64,000 bases of DNA from Bacteroidota bacterium (GCA_016712665.1 JADJQP010000009.1:1-64000); one strand, 5' to 3'; shown: positions 1-9,944, counted from the first letter of the stretch. Program-made: numbers and translations. The notes: generated from the letters alone by a model not told the origin.

Positions 1-840
1 TATTAGGCGATAGCGATAAAGAGGGCTTATTTTGAAACGGGGTGATACCCTTGCCAAAGCATTTAAAAAAGCGATTACGGAGACTTTAGCGATGGTTTTC
101 GCAATGCTTTTCAACACGAACCCTATCTCATATTATCGCAGAACGAACCCAAAGGAATATGTAGAAATTGACAGACGCGCTTTATCAGCTTTGCTTTCAG
201 GTACTCCCAAGCAAATAACAACCCTCATTCAAATGCTGAAAATGGTTTGTTCAGCCGTTTTTATGTTCTATGTAATGAATATGAAATTGATTTGGAAAGA
301 TGTGTTGCCTCTAAAACAGAGAACGGTTTTAGATGTGCATTTTGAAAGGCTGGGCAATGAGTTTTACAGTTTGTACCAAACTTTGCAAGCCAACCCCGAT
401 GTACACTTTTTCTTTGACCCCATCACAGCAATTGCAGTTCAATCAATTCTTTGAGAAAATGCAAACCCTGTGTCAATATCCAAGAAGGAAATTTATCAGT
501 TCAGTAAGGCGTTTGGGCTTAATTGCCTTTCGTATAATGATGATTTTTCAAGTACTCCGAATTATGGAAGATGGAAGCATAGAGAACAAAACCTTTGTTG
601 TACTGATACCGACTTTCAAAACACATTGGATATGATTACCATTCTGTGCACTTCAGCAGTTATGTATATTCTCAAATGGCCCAGGAAACCTACAAACTGA
701 CAAAGCACAAGAAAGAGCAGTTTTTAGAAAACCTGCCTTACCACTTCAACCGCCAAACCTATGTAGCCACAGCCCTAAGTTTGGGCATTACCGACAAGTC
801 AGCACAACGCTACATCAAAGGTTTAAAGATGCTGATATAA
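1..840 (+). pseudogene. DUF3987-family mobile-element primase-like protein, 3' part, frameshifted
   Basis: Unbroken protein similarity runs through three frames. One segment reads GDTLAKAFKK, then ISYYRRTN, then LSALLSGTPKQITTLI. The next covers LTPSQQLQFNQFFEKMQTL and RRLGLIAFRIMMIF. The last ends in QTYVATALSLGITDKSAQRYIK. The SYxRRTN and LSxLLSGTPxQ blocks are typical of DUF3987 proteins, which in Bacteroidota sit on integrative elements and are thought to act in element replication; the C-terminal part resembles a helix-turn-helix. The 5' part lies outside the window. At least five single-base indels separate the segments, so the gene as given is not translatable. I cannot tell decay from sequencing error here, but break density is far higher than in the core genes to the right. 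The family call is recalled from motifs and not searched. Confidence 0.7.
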
Positions 841-1047
841 TCAGTACGATGGTCACGACCAGTACACCAACCTAACGCCAAAAATACTCAATAGTTCCTA
901 TTTGAGGATTTAAGGAGATGAAGCGGTAAACCGCCTTTCCTCAAATCCTCATTCCCACTTTCTCAAAACTTTTAACGTACTACTTTTAGTAACTCTTTGC
1001 TTTTGTTTTCTTATATTTGCCAATATTTGTCAGACAATATTATTATA
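841..1047. other. Intergenic stretch with an imperfect hairpin
   Basis: No gene is visible. Positions 901-950 can fold: TGAGGATTTAAGGAG pairs imperfectly with the later CTTTCCTCAAATCCTCA, around an inner GCGGT/ACCGC stem. It is not followed by a clear T-run, so I do not call it a terminator. It lies just after the DUF3987 remnant and could be a regulatory or end structure of the element. The rest is AT-rich spacer. Confidence 0.4.
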
Positions 1048-1305
1048 GCATCACAGTTTGGTGAACGAGAATTAAGAACGAAGCAAAATTTGTTGCTGCG
1101 ACAGCTTGCCTCAACAGGATGTGGACAATTCTATTATTAGCAAAGTGGGAACGAGGCGACAGGCAATTAAAGAAGAGCAAATCATTATTAGCCCAAATAC
1201 TCAAAGCTGATGTAGGAAGAATTGCAAACTCTCTATTTAGCAGACCAATTAAATGAAATAATTAAAAACGACCCATTAGGTAAAGGCAATGGACATAATA
1301 ATTAA
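1048..1305 (+). pseudogene. XRE-family helix-turn-helix regulator, frameshifted
   Basis: Reading across two frames gives FGERELRTKQNLLLRQLAST, then NSIISKVERGDRQ, LLAQILKADVG, and finally LYLADQLNEIIKNDPLGK ending at the TAA of 1303-1305. The Q-L-A..., S-x-ISKxERG and L-A-x-x-L pattern is the classic XRE/Cro-C1 fold, with the extended C-terminus (LADxLxEII) seen in Bacteroidota regulators often found beside restriction-type genes. Two to three indels break it, and no start codon can be placed. It ends 31 bp before the Argonaute start, in the same direction, which suggests it regulated that gene. Such regulators usually bind their own promoter; that is inference here. Confidence 0.65.
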
Positions 1306-1336
1306 CAAATAAAATTACTGAATCAAATTCAAAAGT

Positions 1337-3400
1337 ATGCAGCAAATTCAATTAAATATCATTCCGTTTCGCCAGTTGCAAGTAAAGGCACTTTCTCATT
1401 CTATGGTGAGAAACAAAGAGGCTTTGCACCTATATATTGGGGTAAAATTATGGAAACCTTCCCCGAAGGCAGAGAAGCAAAGCACAGGATTAAAAATTAC
1501 TACTGATTTCCAAGCACCACGAGAAGGGGCAATTACCACAGAAATAAAGTTTGCTGATGCTATAAACTTTTCACTCCACTATTTCCGCCATTTGGTATTT
1601 AATTATTTCAAAAGTATTGAAGGTGCAATTGTGTTTCCGAATTATGTAGATGATATTGAAGTATGGTTTAAAGACCCATTGCACAAAAAACAAAGTATAT
1701 CAGCTATACAATAATTTCACAATCAAAGTTCAGTTCAACCAAGTTACGCAAACGGTTATGAATTTGTAGTGGCATACAATGGCACTTCTAAAATATTGCA
1801 CAAAAGCATTTCGAAAATAGCAGATTTGATACCACCAAATACAACCTTGTCAATTGTAACGGCACAGTGTATAAGTATGAGAAGATGCCAGAAGATTTAA
1901 GGCAGAACCAAGAAACACTGTACCCAATTTTAAGCAATACACTAAAGAAAGAATTTATCATTGAAAAAGAGGAACTGAAAAAAGAAAACCGTTTCCCAGT
2001 CTACTTAAAGCATTTAGAGAACTTCTATAATACCTATCTCAATACAGATGCTTTTAAAGCAATGTTCAAGCTCAACAAAGATGGTTTCTACAAAGTACCC
2101 AACAACAAAGTATTTGAAACACATCCCAACTCAAACCTGCTGGAGTTCAAAGGAGGTAAAACAGAAGTAAACCCAGGCTATGGTATTTGGAAATACAAAC
2201 CATTAAAAGCATTTACCGAAGACCACGTTAAACTGTTTTCATTTATCACAAAGACGATGGCGAATATATAAAAGACACTCTCTACGACTACTTTATAAAC
2301 GGTTGGCATAAGCCTGTAAAGAAGGTAGAAAACATATAGCAAACCTTCAAAACTACATCAATCAAACTCTTAGCATTGAGATAAGTCAAAAGAATAGTAT
2401 TTGAAAACAAGAAACTATTTTTGAAGAAGTAGCCGAGCAATTAAAGGAGTTTAACGATACCAGTTCAAGATTTGTGGCCTATACATTAGCCCAATATCAA
2501 AAACCAGAAAAAGACCACCCACAGCACTTTGCTTATTACAAAATCAAAGAACTGTTATTGAACAAAGGCATATCCTCACAGGTGCTTTACAAAGAGCATT
2601 TAAGCAAAGAAGATTTCTACTACTTCATACCTAATATTTATGTGGCTTTATTGGCTAAAATAGGCGGTATTCCGTGGCGTTTGGCAAGAGTAAAGGAAGA
2701 TGAAATAATAATAGGTGTAGGAGCATTTAAACCACAAGGTTCAGCACACAGGTTTGTAGGCAGTGCCTTTTGTTTCAGCAATGAAGGTGTATTTGAAAAC
2801 TTCGACTGTTTTAGAGAAGATGAAACAGATTTATTGGCAGGATCAATAAGCAATGCAGTTGAGAAATTCATAGAGAAGAACCAAACAGCCAAAAGAGTAA
2901 TCATTCATTTTTACAAAGAAATATCCGATAAGAAGGAATTACAGCCCATCCTTAAAATGTTGGACAATTTGGGTGAAAAGGATTTGCCAGTAATTGTAGT
3001 AACCATCAATAAAACCGATAGCAAAGAGTTATTAGGTTTTGATTTGGGCAGTCTGGGTAGAATGCCTCGTAGTGGTAGATATGTAAAAGTTGGTTACAAT
3101 TCTTATTTACTATTCAACAATACACGATATGCAGAGGATAGCAAGCTATTCCCGAAAGATTACCATTTCCCAATCAAGGTTTCAATAACAGCCACAAAAG
3201 AAGAATTGGTAGAAGATGTAGAAGTAGTAAGAGAATTGATAGACCAAGTGTATCAGTTCAGCCGAATGTATTGGAAAAGCATCAGCCAACAGAATTTACC
3301 AGTAACAACTTTGTACCCGGAAATGGTGGCAAGAATTTACCCCCACTTTGAAAACGAAAATTTACCAGAATTTGGGAAAAGTAATTTGTGGTTTTTGTAA
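1337..3400 (+). pseudogene. Long prokaryotic Argonaute (pAgo), catalytically inactive PIWI, frameshifted
   Basis: Joining frames gives a protein of about 688 residues with Argonaute order. The N-terminal part (1337-1720) has IYWGKIMETFPEG and LHYFRHLVFNYFK. A linker contains YEFVVAYNGTSKILHKS. A short PAZ/L2-like part (1867-2271) follows, with NPGYGIWKYKPLKAF. The intact stretch 2474-3400 carries MID and PIWI. MID shows YYKIKELLLNKGISSQ and LLAKIGGIPW, so the Y-K-Q-K guide 5'-phosphate pocket appears kept. PIWI reads IIIGVGAF where active enzymes have GxD, and IHFYKE where they have a catalytic Asp. The C-terminus NLPEFGKSNLWFL is typical of Argonautes. The pattern fits inactive long-B-like pAgos, which guide a partner effector in defence. 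No effector gene is evident beside it. About five or six indels lie before 2474. Confidence 0.82.
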
Positions 3401-3449
3401 TTACTGATATATTCTAAATTAATTCAAAATTGGGGAAGAGCTTTGTAAA

Positions 3450-4127
3450 ATGAAATTATTACTCATAGAAGACGAACAAGAATTGGCAAATAGCATTCAA
3501 ACCTATTTGACAGGCAACAGTTTTGTTTGTGAATGGGCTAATAATGCAAAAACAGCTATTGACAAAATTTCAACCTACGATTACGACTGCATTTTACTTG
3601 ATTTGATGTTGCCTGACGGCAACGGTTTTGAAATATTAAAAGAACTAAAAAGACAAAACAAAACCGAAGGCGTAATTATTATCTCGGCAAAAGAAACATT
3701 AGAAACAAGAATAGAAGGTTTCAATTTGGGTGCAGATGATTACCTAACAAAACCCTTTCATTTATCCGAATTATTGGTAAGAATACAAGCCCTTATTAGG
3801 CGAAAAAACTTTAAAGGCAACAATCTTGTTGCTTTCAATGAAATTGAAATTGATATACTTTCCAAAACAGTAAGAGTAAGCACCAAGAAAATTGACATCA
3901 CAAAAAAGGAAATTGATTTGCTGTTGTATTTAATTGGAAATGAAAACAGAGTGCTTTCAAAAAGTGCCATAGCCGAGCATCTTTCAGGCGATATGGCTGA
4001 TATGCTGGATAATCACGATTTTGTTTATGCTCACATCAAAAACCTAAAAAACAAATTGAAAGTTGCAGGTTGCAGCGATTACATAAAAACAGTTTACGGA
4101 TTAGGCTACAAGTGGCAGAATGACTAA
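3450..4127 (+). CDS. OmpR-family response regulator
   Basis: This 225-residue protein has a receiver domain (1-115) with the acidic pair ED at 7-8, phospho-acceptor Asp51 in LLDLML, and Lys101 in TKPF, followed by a winged-helix DNA-binding domain (about 130-223) ending in KTVYGLGYKW. It is the regulator of the histidine kinase downstream, whose start overlaps its end by 8 bp, so the pair is translationally coupled. Start ATG at 3450 is the first in frame and sits 47 bp after the Argonaute stop. Likely targets are itself and the PepSY-like and outer-membrane genes that follow on the same strand. The reading frame is clean, unlike the genes to its left. Confidence 0.93.
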   Translation: MKLLLIEDEQELANSIQTYLTGNSFVCEWANNAKTAIDKISTYDYDCILLDLMLPDGNGFEILKELKRQNKTEGVIIISAKETLETRIEGFNLGADDYLTKPFHLSELLVRIQALIRRKNFKGNNLVAFNEIEIDILSKTVRVSTKKIDITKKEIDLLLYLIGNENRVLSKSAIAEHLSGDMADMLDNHDFVYAHIKNLKNKLKVAGCSDYIKTVYGLGYKWQND

Positions 4128-5385
4128 AAAACTATTACATAAAACATCAAAGGTTTATTTGCTTTTTTCAGTGATGCTTTTAATCGTGACCGCACCTTTG
4201 TTCTATTATATTACAGAGAGATTATACATTGAAGAAACGGACGAGACACTTATACTGCATAAAAATGAATTTGTAAAATATTCATTGCCTACCTTAAAAA
4301 ACGCTGATATTCAAAATTGGAATAAATACAATAGAAATATTAAAATTGAGCCCTTTAAAAATTCTGATAAAGACACTATATTTTATAACTCTTACTATGA
4401 TGCTTTAGACGCTGAAATAGAACCATACCGTGAGCTTAATGCTTCTATTCTCATAGAGGGAAATCCATATACGTATTCAGCACGAATTAACTTAGTGGAA
4501 AAAGAGGATTTAATGAAGAGCATAGCAATACTTTTTTTGGTTATCATTTCACTATTACTTGTTGGCTTATTTGTAATCACAAAAAGATTATCCATCAATC
4601 TTTGGAAACCATTTTATGAAACCTTAAATCAAATTGAAAAATTTGAAATTGATAAATCCAATCACCCAAAATTTACAGAAACAAATATTGAAGAATTTAA
4701 TCGTTTAAATAACAGCATTGAAAAATTGATTACGAAGAATACTTCAATCTACCATAGTCAAAGAGAATTTATTGAAAATGCTGCTCACGAACTGCAAACG
4801 CCTTTGGCAGTCTTTCAGGCAAAAATTGATACACTTATCCAAAACGCTGATTTCACACAGGAACAATATAAAATGCTTAGTTCCTTGAACGATAGCGTTT
4901 CACGTCTAAATCGTTTGAACAAAAACCTATTGTTGCTATCTAAGATGGAAAACGACATTTACAACGAGAAGCAAACAATTAATTTGAATGAGGCAATTGA
5001 AAAACACATTGACTTTTTTACCGAACAGGCAAAAGCAAAAACCCTAATTATAAAAACAGAGATGAAAGAAGCTGTTGCAGTAAAATCAAATCCAGTTTTA
5101 GCGGAAATACTTATCAGCAATCTGTTTTTAAATGCTATCAGACATAATGTAAGTGATGGTCAGGTTTTAGTTACTCTGTCAAATCATTCTCTTACATTTT
5201 CAAACACAGGTCAATCGCAAACCTTAGTTGCAGATAAACTGTTCAACCGCTTTTCTAAATTCAATCCATCCGAACAGGGTAATGGTTTGGGTTTGGCTAT
5301 CATCAAGAAAATTGCAGACCAGAATAACTGGAAGACTTCCTACTCATTTGCAAACAATTTTCATTCTTTTTCGGTGGCTTTCTAA
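4120..5385 (+). CDS. Two-component sensor histidine kinase
   Basis: The protein has 421 residues. Membrane segments at about 11-32 and 133-155 enclose a sensor loop of about 100 residues in the periplasm. The DHp helix carries His223 in ENAAHELQTPLA. The ATPase domain shows an N-box NLFLNAIRHN and a G-box GNGLGLAIIKK near the C-terminus. It phosphorylates the OmpR-type regulator encoded just upstream, overlapping by 8 bp. The gene is full length with no visible break. The signal is unknown. The downstream PepSY-like and receptor genes suggest an envelope or metal-related stimulus, but that is inference from gene order only. Confidence 0.92.
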   Translation: MTKKLLHKTSKVYLLFSVMLLIVTAPLFYYITERLYIEETDETLILHKNEFVKYSLPTLKNADIQNWNKYNRNIKIEPFKNSDKDTIFYNSYYDALDAEIEPYRELNASILIEGNPYTYSARINLVEKEDLMKSIAILFLVIISLLLVGLFVITKRLSINLWKPFYETLNQIEKFEIDKSNHPKFTETNIEEFNRLNNSIEKLITKNTSIYHSQREFIENAAHELQTPLAVFQAKIDTLIQNADFTQEQYKMLSSLNDSVSRLNRLNKNLLLLSKMENDIYNEKQTINLNEAIEKHIDFFTEQAKAKTLIIKTEMKEAVAVKSNPVLAEILISNLFLNAIRHNVSDGQVLVTLSNHSLTFSNTGQSQTLVADKLFNRFSKFNPSEQGNGLGLAIIKKIADQNNWKTSYSFANNFHSFSVAF

Positions 5386-5457
5386 AAATTCTAATTTTCT
5401 TCTAAATCGGGTTGCAACTTTGTCCTGTAAATTTTAAACAAATAAATAAACAAGACA

Positions 5458-5886
5458 ATGAAAAAATTAGCATTAATGACGGTTGCAGCGATGATTACAT
5501 CACTCACCTTCGCACAAAAATTAAAGGAAAAAGATGTACCTGCTCCTGTAAAAAATGCATTTCAAAAGAATTTTCCCCAAGCAAAAGTAGAAAAGTGGGA
5601 AAAAGAAGGGGTCAATTTTGAAGCAGAATTTGAGTTGAACAAATCGGAACAATCGGTTTTATTTGATGCACAAGGCAACTTGTTGGAAACCGAAGTTGAG
5701 ATTGAATTAAACCAATTGCCCAAAGGTGTTTTAGAATATGTAAAAGCTAACTACAAAAGACAGAAAGTAAAAGACACTGCTAAAATTACCGATGCGAAAG
5801 GCACAGTAACATACGAAGCAGAAATCAAGGGAAAGGATCTTCTTTTTGATAGTAACGGGAAATTTATCAAAGAAATTAAAAACTAA
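5458..5886 (+). CDS. PepSY-like secreted protein
   Basis: The protein has 142 residues. A signal peptide of about 19 residues (MKKLALMTVAAMITSLTFA) is followed by two related segments with the pattern VxxAFxxxFPxAKxxKWEKE and then FDxxGNLLETExEIELNQLP. This matches the PepSY_like (DUF2874) fold, beta-lactamase-inhibitor-like periplasmic proteins that are common in Bacteroidota. Their molecular role is not established. It lies 72 bp after the histidine kinase, in front of the outer-membrane receptor, and on the same strand, so probably in the regulon of that two-component system. Start ATG 5458 gives the signal peptide directly. Confidence 0.85.
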   Translation: MKKLALMTVAAMITSLTFAQKLKEKDVPAPVKNAFQKNFPQAKVEKWEKEGVNFEAEFELNKSEQSVLFDAQGNLLETEVEIELNQLPKGVLEYVKANYKRQKVKDTAKITDAKGTVTYEAEIKGKDLLFDSNGKFIKEIKN

Positions 5887-5901
5887 ATTTAATAACTGAC
5901 A

Positions 5902-8181
5902 ATGCAAGCCAAAATTAATTTCAATAGTAATCTTAGTTACATTTTTAACTTCTAATGCCTTTAGTCAAAACAAAGGCGTTACCATATCTGGTTTAATCAA
6001 AGACAAAGCGAATAAATCCGCTTTGTCTTATGTAAATGTAGTATTGAAAACCGAAAAGGATAGTGCCTTTGTAACAGGAACAGTAAGTAACGAAGAAGGA
6101 CGTTTTACGCTTTCTAATGTAAAACCAAACAACTATTACTTTGAAATTTCTTTTATTGGTTATGTTACTAAAAGGCAATCTATTTATGTTGGAAGCCTCT
6201 CGGAATTTTTGGATGTTGCCACTATAGATTTAGAAGAAGATATTAAAAAACTAACTGAAGTTGTTGTTGTAGCAAAGCAAGATGAAGTAGGCGGTAAAAT
6301 GGATAAAAAGACTTTTAAAGTTGAAGATAACATCAGTCAAAGTGGAGGTTCAGTTTTACAAACAATGCAAAATTTGCCAGGCGTAACAGTTCAAGATGGA
6401 AAGGTGCAATTAAGAGGTAACGATAAAGTAACCGTGTTAATTGATGGCAAACAAACTGCATTAACTGGTTTTGGTAGTCAATCGGGTTTAGATAACATAC
6501 CTTCTTCGGCAATAGAAAAAATTGAAATCATTAACAATCCTTCCTCCAAATATGATGCAAATGGAAATGCGGGCATCATCAATATTGTAATGAAGAAAAA
6601 CAAACAAGAAGGATTTAATGGTAAAGTTGGTTTCACAACTGGATTAGGCTCGTTGTGGGTTAGGCAAGAAAACCTGCCAACCATTAGACCACAATATCAA
6701 TTTACACCTAAAATAAATCCATCCATTTCGCTTAATTATAGAAAAAAGAAGGTCAACGTATTTTTTCAAGCAGACAATCTTTATACTCAAACTTTAAACA
6801 AGAATGAATTTGTGACAAGAACATATGATGATGGAACTATTATTAATCAGCAATTAAAAAGAAATCGGAATACCAATTTTTTTACTTCAAAGACAGGTTT
6901 TGATTGGAGTATAAATCAAAACAACACACTTACTATTTCAGCATTATACGGTAGTGAAAAAATAATTGATAGAGGCGACCAACCTTTTTTTAATGCAGAC
7001 AATACAGTAAGAAAAAGGTTGTGGCAGTTTTTGGAGGACGAACTAAAAACAACGGTAATGGCAACTGCTGCCTATCAGCATAAATTTAAACAAGCAGGGC
7101 ATTTATTGAATATTGGTTTTAATTATACATTTCATAGAGAAGATGAAAAATATTTTTATGACAACTATTTACCAACAACAACCGGAACAGATGCTTTTAA
7201 ATTATTATCAGACGAGCAAGTTTATGATTTCAATTTTGACTACATAAAACCTTTGAAATATGGTAGAATTGAAACAGGTGTAAAACTTCGTAATAGAAAT
7301 ATCCCAACTAATATGCAATTTATTCCTGGAGTAAATTCTGTTTTAGACACCAGTGCAGGTGGCTGGGCAACCTACAAAGAATTAATACCTGCCATTTATG
7401 GAAACTATATCTTTGAAAACAAAAAATGGGAAGCAGAATTAGGTTTGAGAATAGAATATGTGAAAATTCAATATGATGTAAATCCCAATCACAATACATA
7501 TAAAAGTGATGGATATAATTATACACAGCCATTTCCTAATGCAAGATTAGCATACAAAATAAATGACCGCAACAAAATTTCATTCTTCTATAATCGCAGA
7601 GTGGACAGGCCAAATGAAGTGGACATAAGAATATTTCCTAAATACGATGATGCAGAAATTATTAAAGTTGGAAATCCTGCTCTACGACCACAGTTTACAA
7701 ATTCATTTGAACTTGGTTATAAAACAAGTTGGAACAAAGGGTATTTTTATTCTGCCGCTTACCACCGATTTGCGGACGGAACTATTACTCGTATTTCGAG
7801 CATTGCTCCAAACAGCAATTTGATATACGCAATATTTCAAAATGCAGGTAGAAGTTATAATACAGGTTTAGAAATTGTTTTGACACAGGAAGTTGCAAAG
7901 TGGTATGCCTTTAATATAAACCTGAATGGATACCACAATCAAATCAATGCTTTTAGTGTTGAAAATAAATATCCTGTTCCAAATACGTTTAATGCCGACA
8001 AACAAGACTTGGCATTAAAAAGAGTTTGCAAAAGGGGAAAGGCGAATTATTTCTTAACGCAACAGATATTTTAAACACGATGATTATCAAAAAAGAAATT
8101 CAGGGACAAGGTTTCAAATACATTAGCACAGATTATTACGAGACACAAGTTATAAGACTTGGCTACAACTACAAATTCTGA
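5902..8181 (+). CDS. TonB-like outer-membrane beta-barrel receptor (OMP_b-brl_3 type), frameshifted
   Basis: The long frame 6023-8074 holds a carboxypeptidase-regulatory-like domain (YVNVVLKTEKDSAFVTGTV), a plug (VLQTMQNLPGVTVQDG, VLIDGKQTAL, IEIINNPSSKYDANGNAGIINIV) and barrel strands. The true start is most likely ATG 5902: dropping one base just after it gives the signal peptide MKPKLISIVILVTFLTSNAFS running straight into the mature frame. A second slip near 8020, in an AAAAA run, leads into the proper end LFLNATDILNT...LGYNYKF with its final aromatic residue at 8178. The segment between NADKQDLAL and QKGKGE looks about 60 residues shorter than usual for the family. It probably acts as an outer-membrane transporter under the upstream two-component system. 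Confidence 0.82.
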
Positions 8182-8308
8182 CACACAGGTGTAAAGACCT
8201 CTCTAAGTCTGACCTGAATTATATAAATAGGTGGTATCTGACATAGTTTAAATATCTCACAAATGATCAAGGAACTATTCGTTTTAATGGTGAAATGTCA
8301 ACATTATC

Positions 8309-8335
8309 AATTGGTCAACAAGCTGTTGACCAATT
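8309..8335. repeat. 12-bp perfect inverted repeat
   Basis: AATTGGTCAACA, a 3-nt spacer AGC, then TGTTGACCAATT. There is no T-run on either side, so it is more like a dyad operator or hairpin than a terminator. It may also fall inside a decayed coding segment. Confidence 0.7.
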
Positions 8336-8524
8336 AGGAAATCATACAAATGCTGAATCAGATCAACAGGCAGTGATTTTATCTTTTTACCAGAAATTAA
8401 GAGGAAAAATATGCTCTGTTCATTACTCTTGAACAACCAATAAAAATGAACAACCTCTTTAGCCAATGTATACTAACTTTCACTTTTAGTTTACATCTAG
8501 CAACCCAATGTTAACTAAAATATG

Positions 8525-8563
8525 ATACGATTAGATACGATTATATACGATATGAGATACGAT
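8525..8563. repeat. Four phased ATACGAT repeats beside the integrase 3' end
   Basis: The exact heptamer ATACGAT occurs at 8525, 8535, 8545 and 8557, so the spacings are 10, 10 and 12 bp, close to one helical turn. The array ends 10 bp before the integrase stop codon. Same-face iterons like this are typical of a cooperative DNA-binding protein, for example recombinase arm sites or a replication or transfer protein. The role is inferred. Confidence 0.65.
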
Positions 8564-8572
8564 CCAAAAGCA

Positions 8573-9846
8573 TCAATCAATAAACCCCACCAGTTTCTTA
8601 GCCGCGTCATCCTTGGTGATTTTGATGTACTTGAGAAACTGGGTCTCAGTCTTGTGCCCTGTGATCTTCATTATCTCTAATATTGGGGCTCCTGACAGGT
8701 ACAGGTTTGTGGCAAAGCTGCGGCGGGCAGTATGGGTGGAAACCATCTCCCATTTTTCGCAAGTGACCGCGGTTCTCTTACCGCCATGCGTGGTTTGGTA
8801 TTTCACTGTTTCGTTAATTTCTGCCAATTGGGCAATTTCTTTCAGATCGCGGTTCAATGGCTGGTTCTCTTTGGATTTGGGAACCTTAGGGTATCTGCTA
8901 AGGATTTCCTTCACCCTTTTGGATAGAGGAATAATCACCGGAGACTTCGTCTTCTCAGGGATGATGCGTACCATGTCTCCTTCCAAATCCAGGTCATGGA
9001 GTTGGGACCAATCTCCAAAACGAAGTCCAGTGCTGCAAGCAATAACGAAAAGGTCGCGACTGACAGCCAGATTTGCATACTTGCCTGTCAAATCAAGGTT
9101 GTAAATTCGTTCAATCTCGTCGCGGCTGAGGTAGATGTTGTGAACTTCTTCGGTAGGCATTTTGAATTTCTTGTAGGCACGGTTGTGGTGCAGCCCATCA
9201 TACTCGGCACTGGCCATCACTGCTTTAACATTTTTTATATGCTTACCAATGTTGTTTGGGGAGTGGTTCAACACGTTTGTGCAGAATTTCAGCACGCGTA
9301 TATAGAAGTCGTCATTTACGTGTTCAAAGCCAATTTTGTTAAGCTCTTCGCCCAACATTTGTGTCATTACCGCCAAAGTTTGCTTATAGCTCGATGCTGT
9401 CGAGTTTCGGTTGGCGAGCTTCCCATCTGCTTCCAACTCAGCAATCAATCGACTGATGCGGTTTTGCCAATAACCAAGAAACAACCCAACACGGGTTGCA
9501 GGATCCTGGAATTTGTCTTTTAAAGCTACTTCAAATTCATACTTTGTCGGGGCTCTGTCAAGCTCAGCCTCCATGTCCTCAAACAGTTTCTTGACCTTTG
9601 CCTGGAACTTCATTAGCTTCCAGGTTTATGTGATTACTCCTCAGGATAGCTCTTGCTCTTCTTAACACTTTGGTTTACCTGATCCCAGGAATCTGTATTT
9701 ACGGAGATTCCAGGCGAATAGCGCACGAGCAGGTTGTTCCATCGAACGTGGATTCTGAGAGCCGATGTCTTTGCATCGGGTTGGATTGGATAGAAGGTAA
9801 AGGTTGCCAATGACTTTTCAAATTCAAATATCCAAAATTGTGCCAA
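8573..9846 (-). CDS. Tyrosine recombinase (integrase), one frameshift
   Basis: The main frame 8573-9613 gives 346 residues: a SAM-like core-binding domain, then a catalytic domain with Arg in STGLRFGDW, HTARR (HxxR box), TGHKT (second His) and a Tyr nucleophile in FLKYIK. A second frame, 9634-9846, supplies the N-terminal arm-binding part (FTFYPIQPDAKTSALRIHVRWN...DSWDQVNQ). The break is near 9620-9640. The native start may be a TTG at about 9810, giving LATFTFYPI. It catalyses site-specific integration and excision. Its 5' end lies about 150 bp from the 3' end of tRNA-Cys, the usual place for an integrase next to its attachment site, and probably belongs to the element carrying the DUF3987 and Argonaute genes. 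Confidence 0.9.
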
Positions 9847-9944
9847 ACTGTGGACGTCGGAATTGTGGACGGAATAGGACGTTAGGTTCGGAATCTTTTT
9901 GGACCTCTCTGAACATTGAATCAGCTGAAACCCTTGTGAGAGTA

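Larger units (their letters stand above)
8182..8572. other. Gap of 390 bp with a palindrome, iterons and a possible coding scrap
   Basis: No complete gene is seen. On the plus strand, one frame from about 8245 to 8430 stays open for roughly 60 codons (including IRFNGEMSTLSIGQQAVDQL) but has no good start and I recognise no family. The stretch contains a perfect 12-bp inverted repeat at 8309-8335 and four phased ATACGAT repeats at 8525-8563, listed separately. It sits between the receptor's end and the integrase's end, so both flanking genes converge on it. Confidence 0.5.

Noticed and set aside
1337..3400. The Argonaute as an active DNA-guided nuclease
   Set aside because: The first catalytic Asp position is Gly and the second acidic position is absent in the intact PIWI segment.
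8613..9104. Plus-strand open frame opposite the integrase
   Set aside because: Antisense shadow of a clear tyrosine recombinase.
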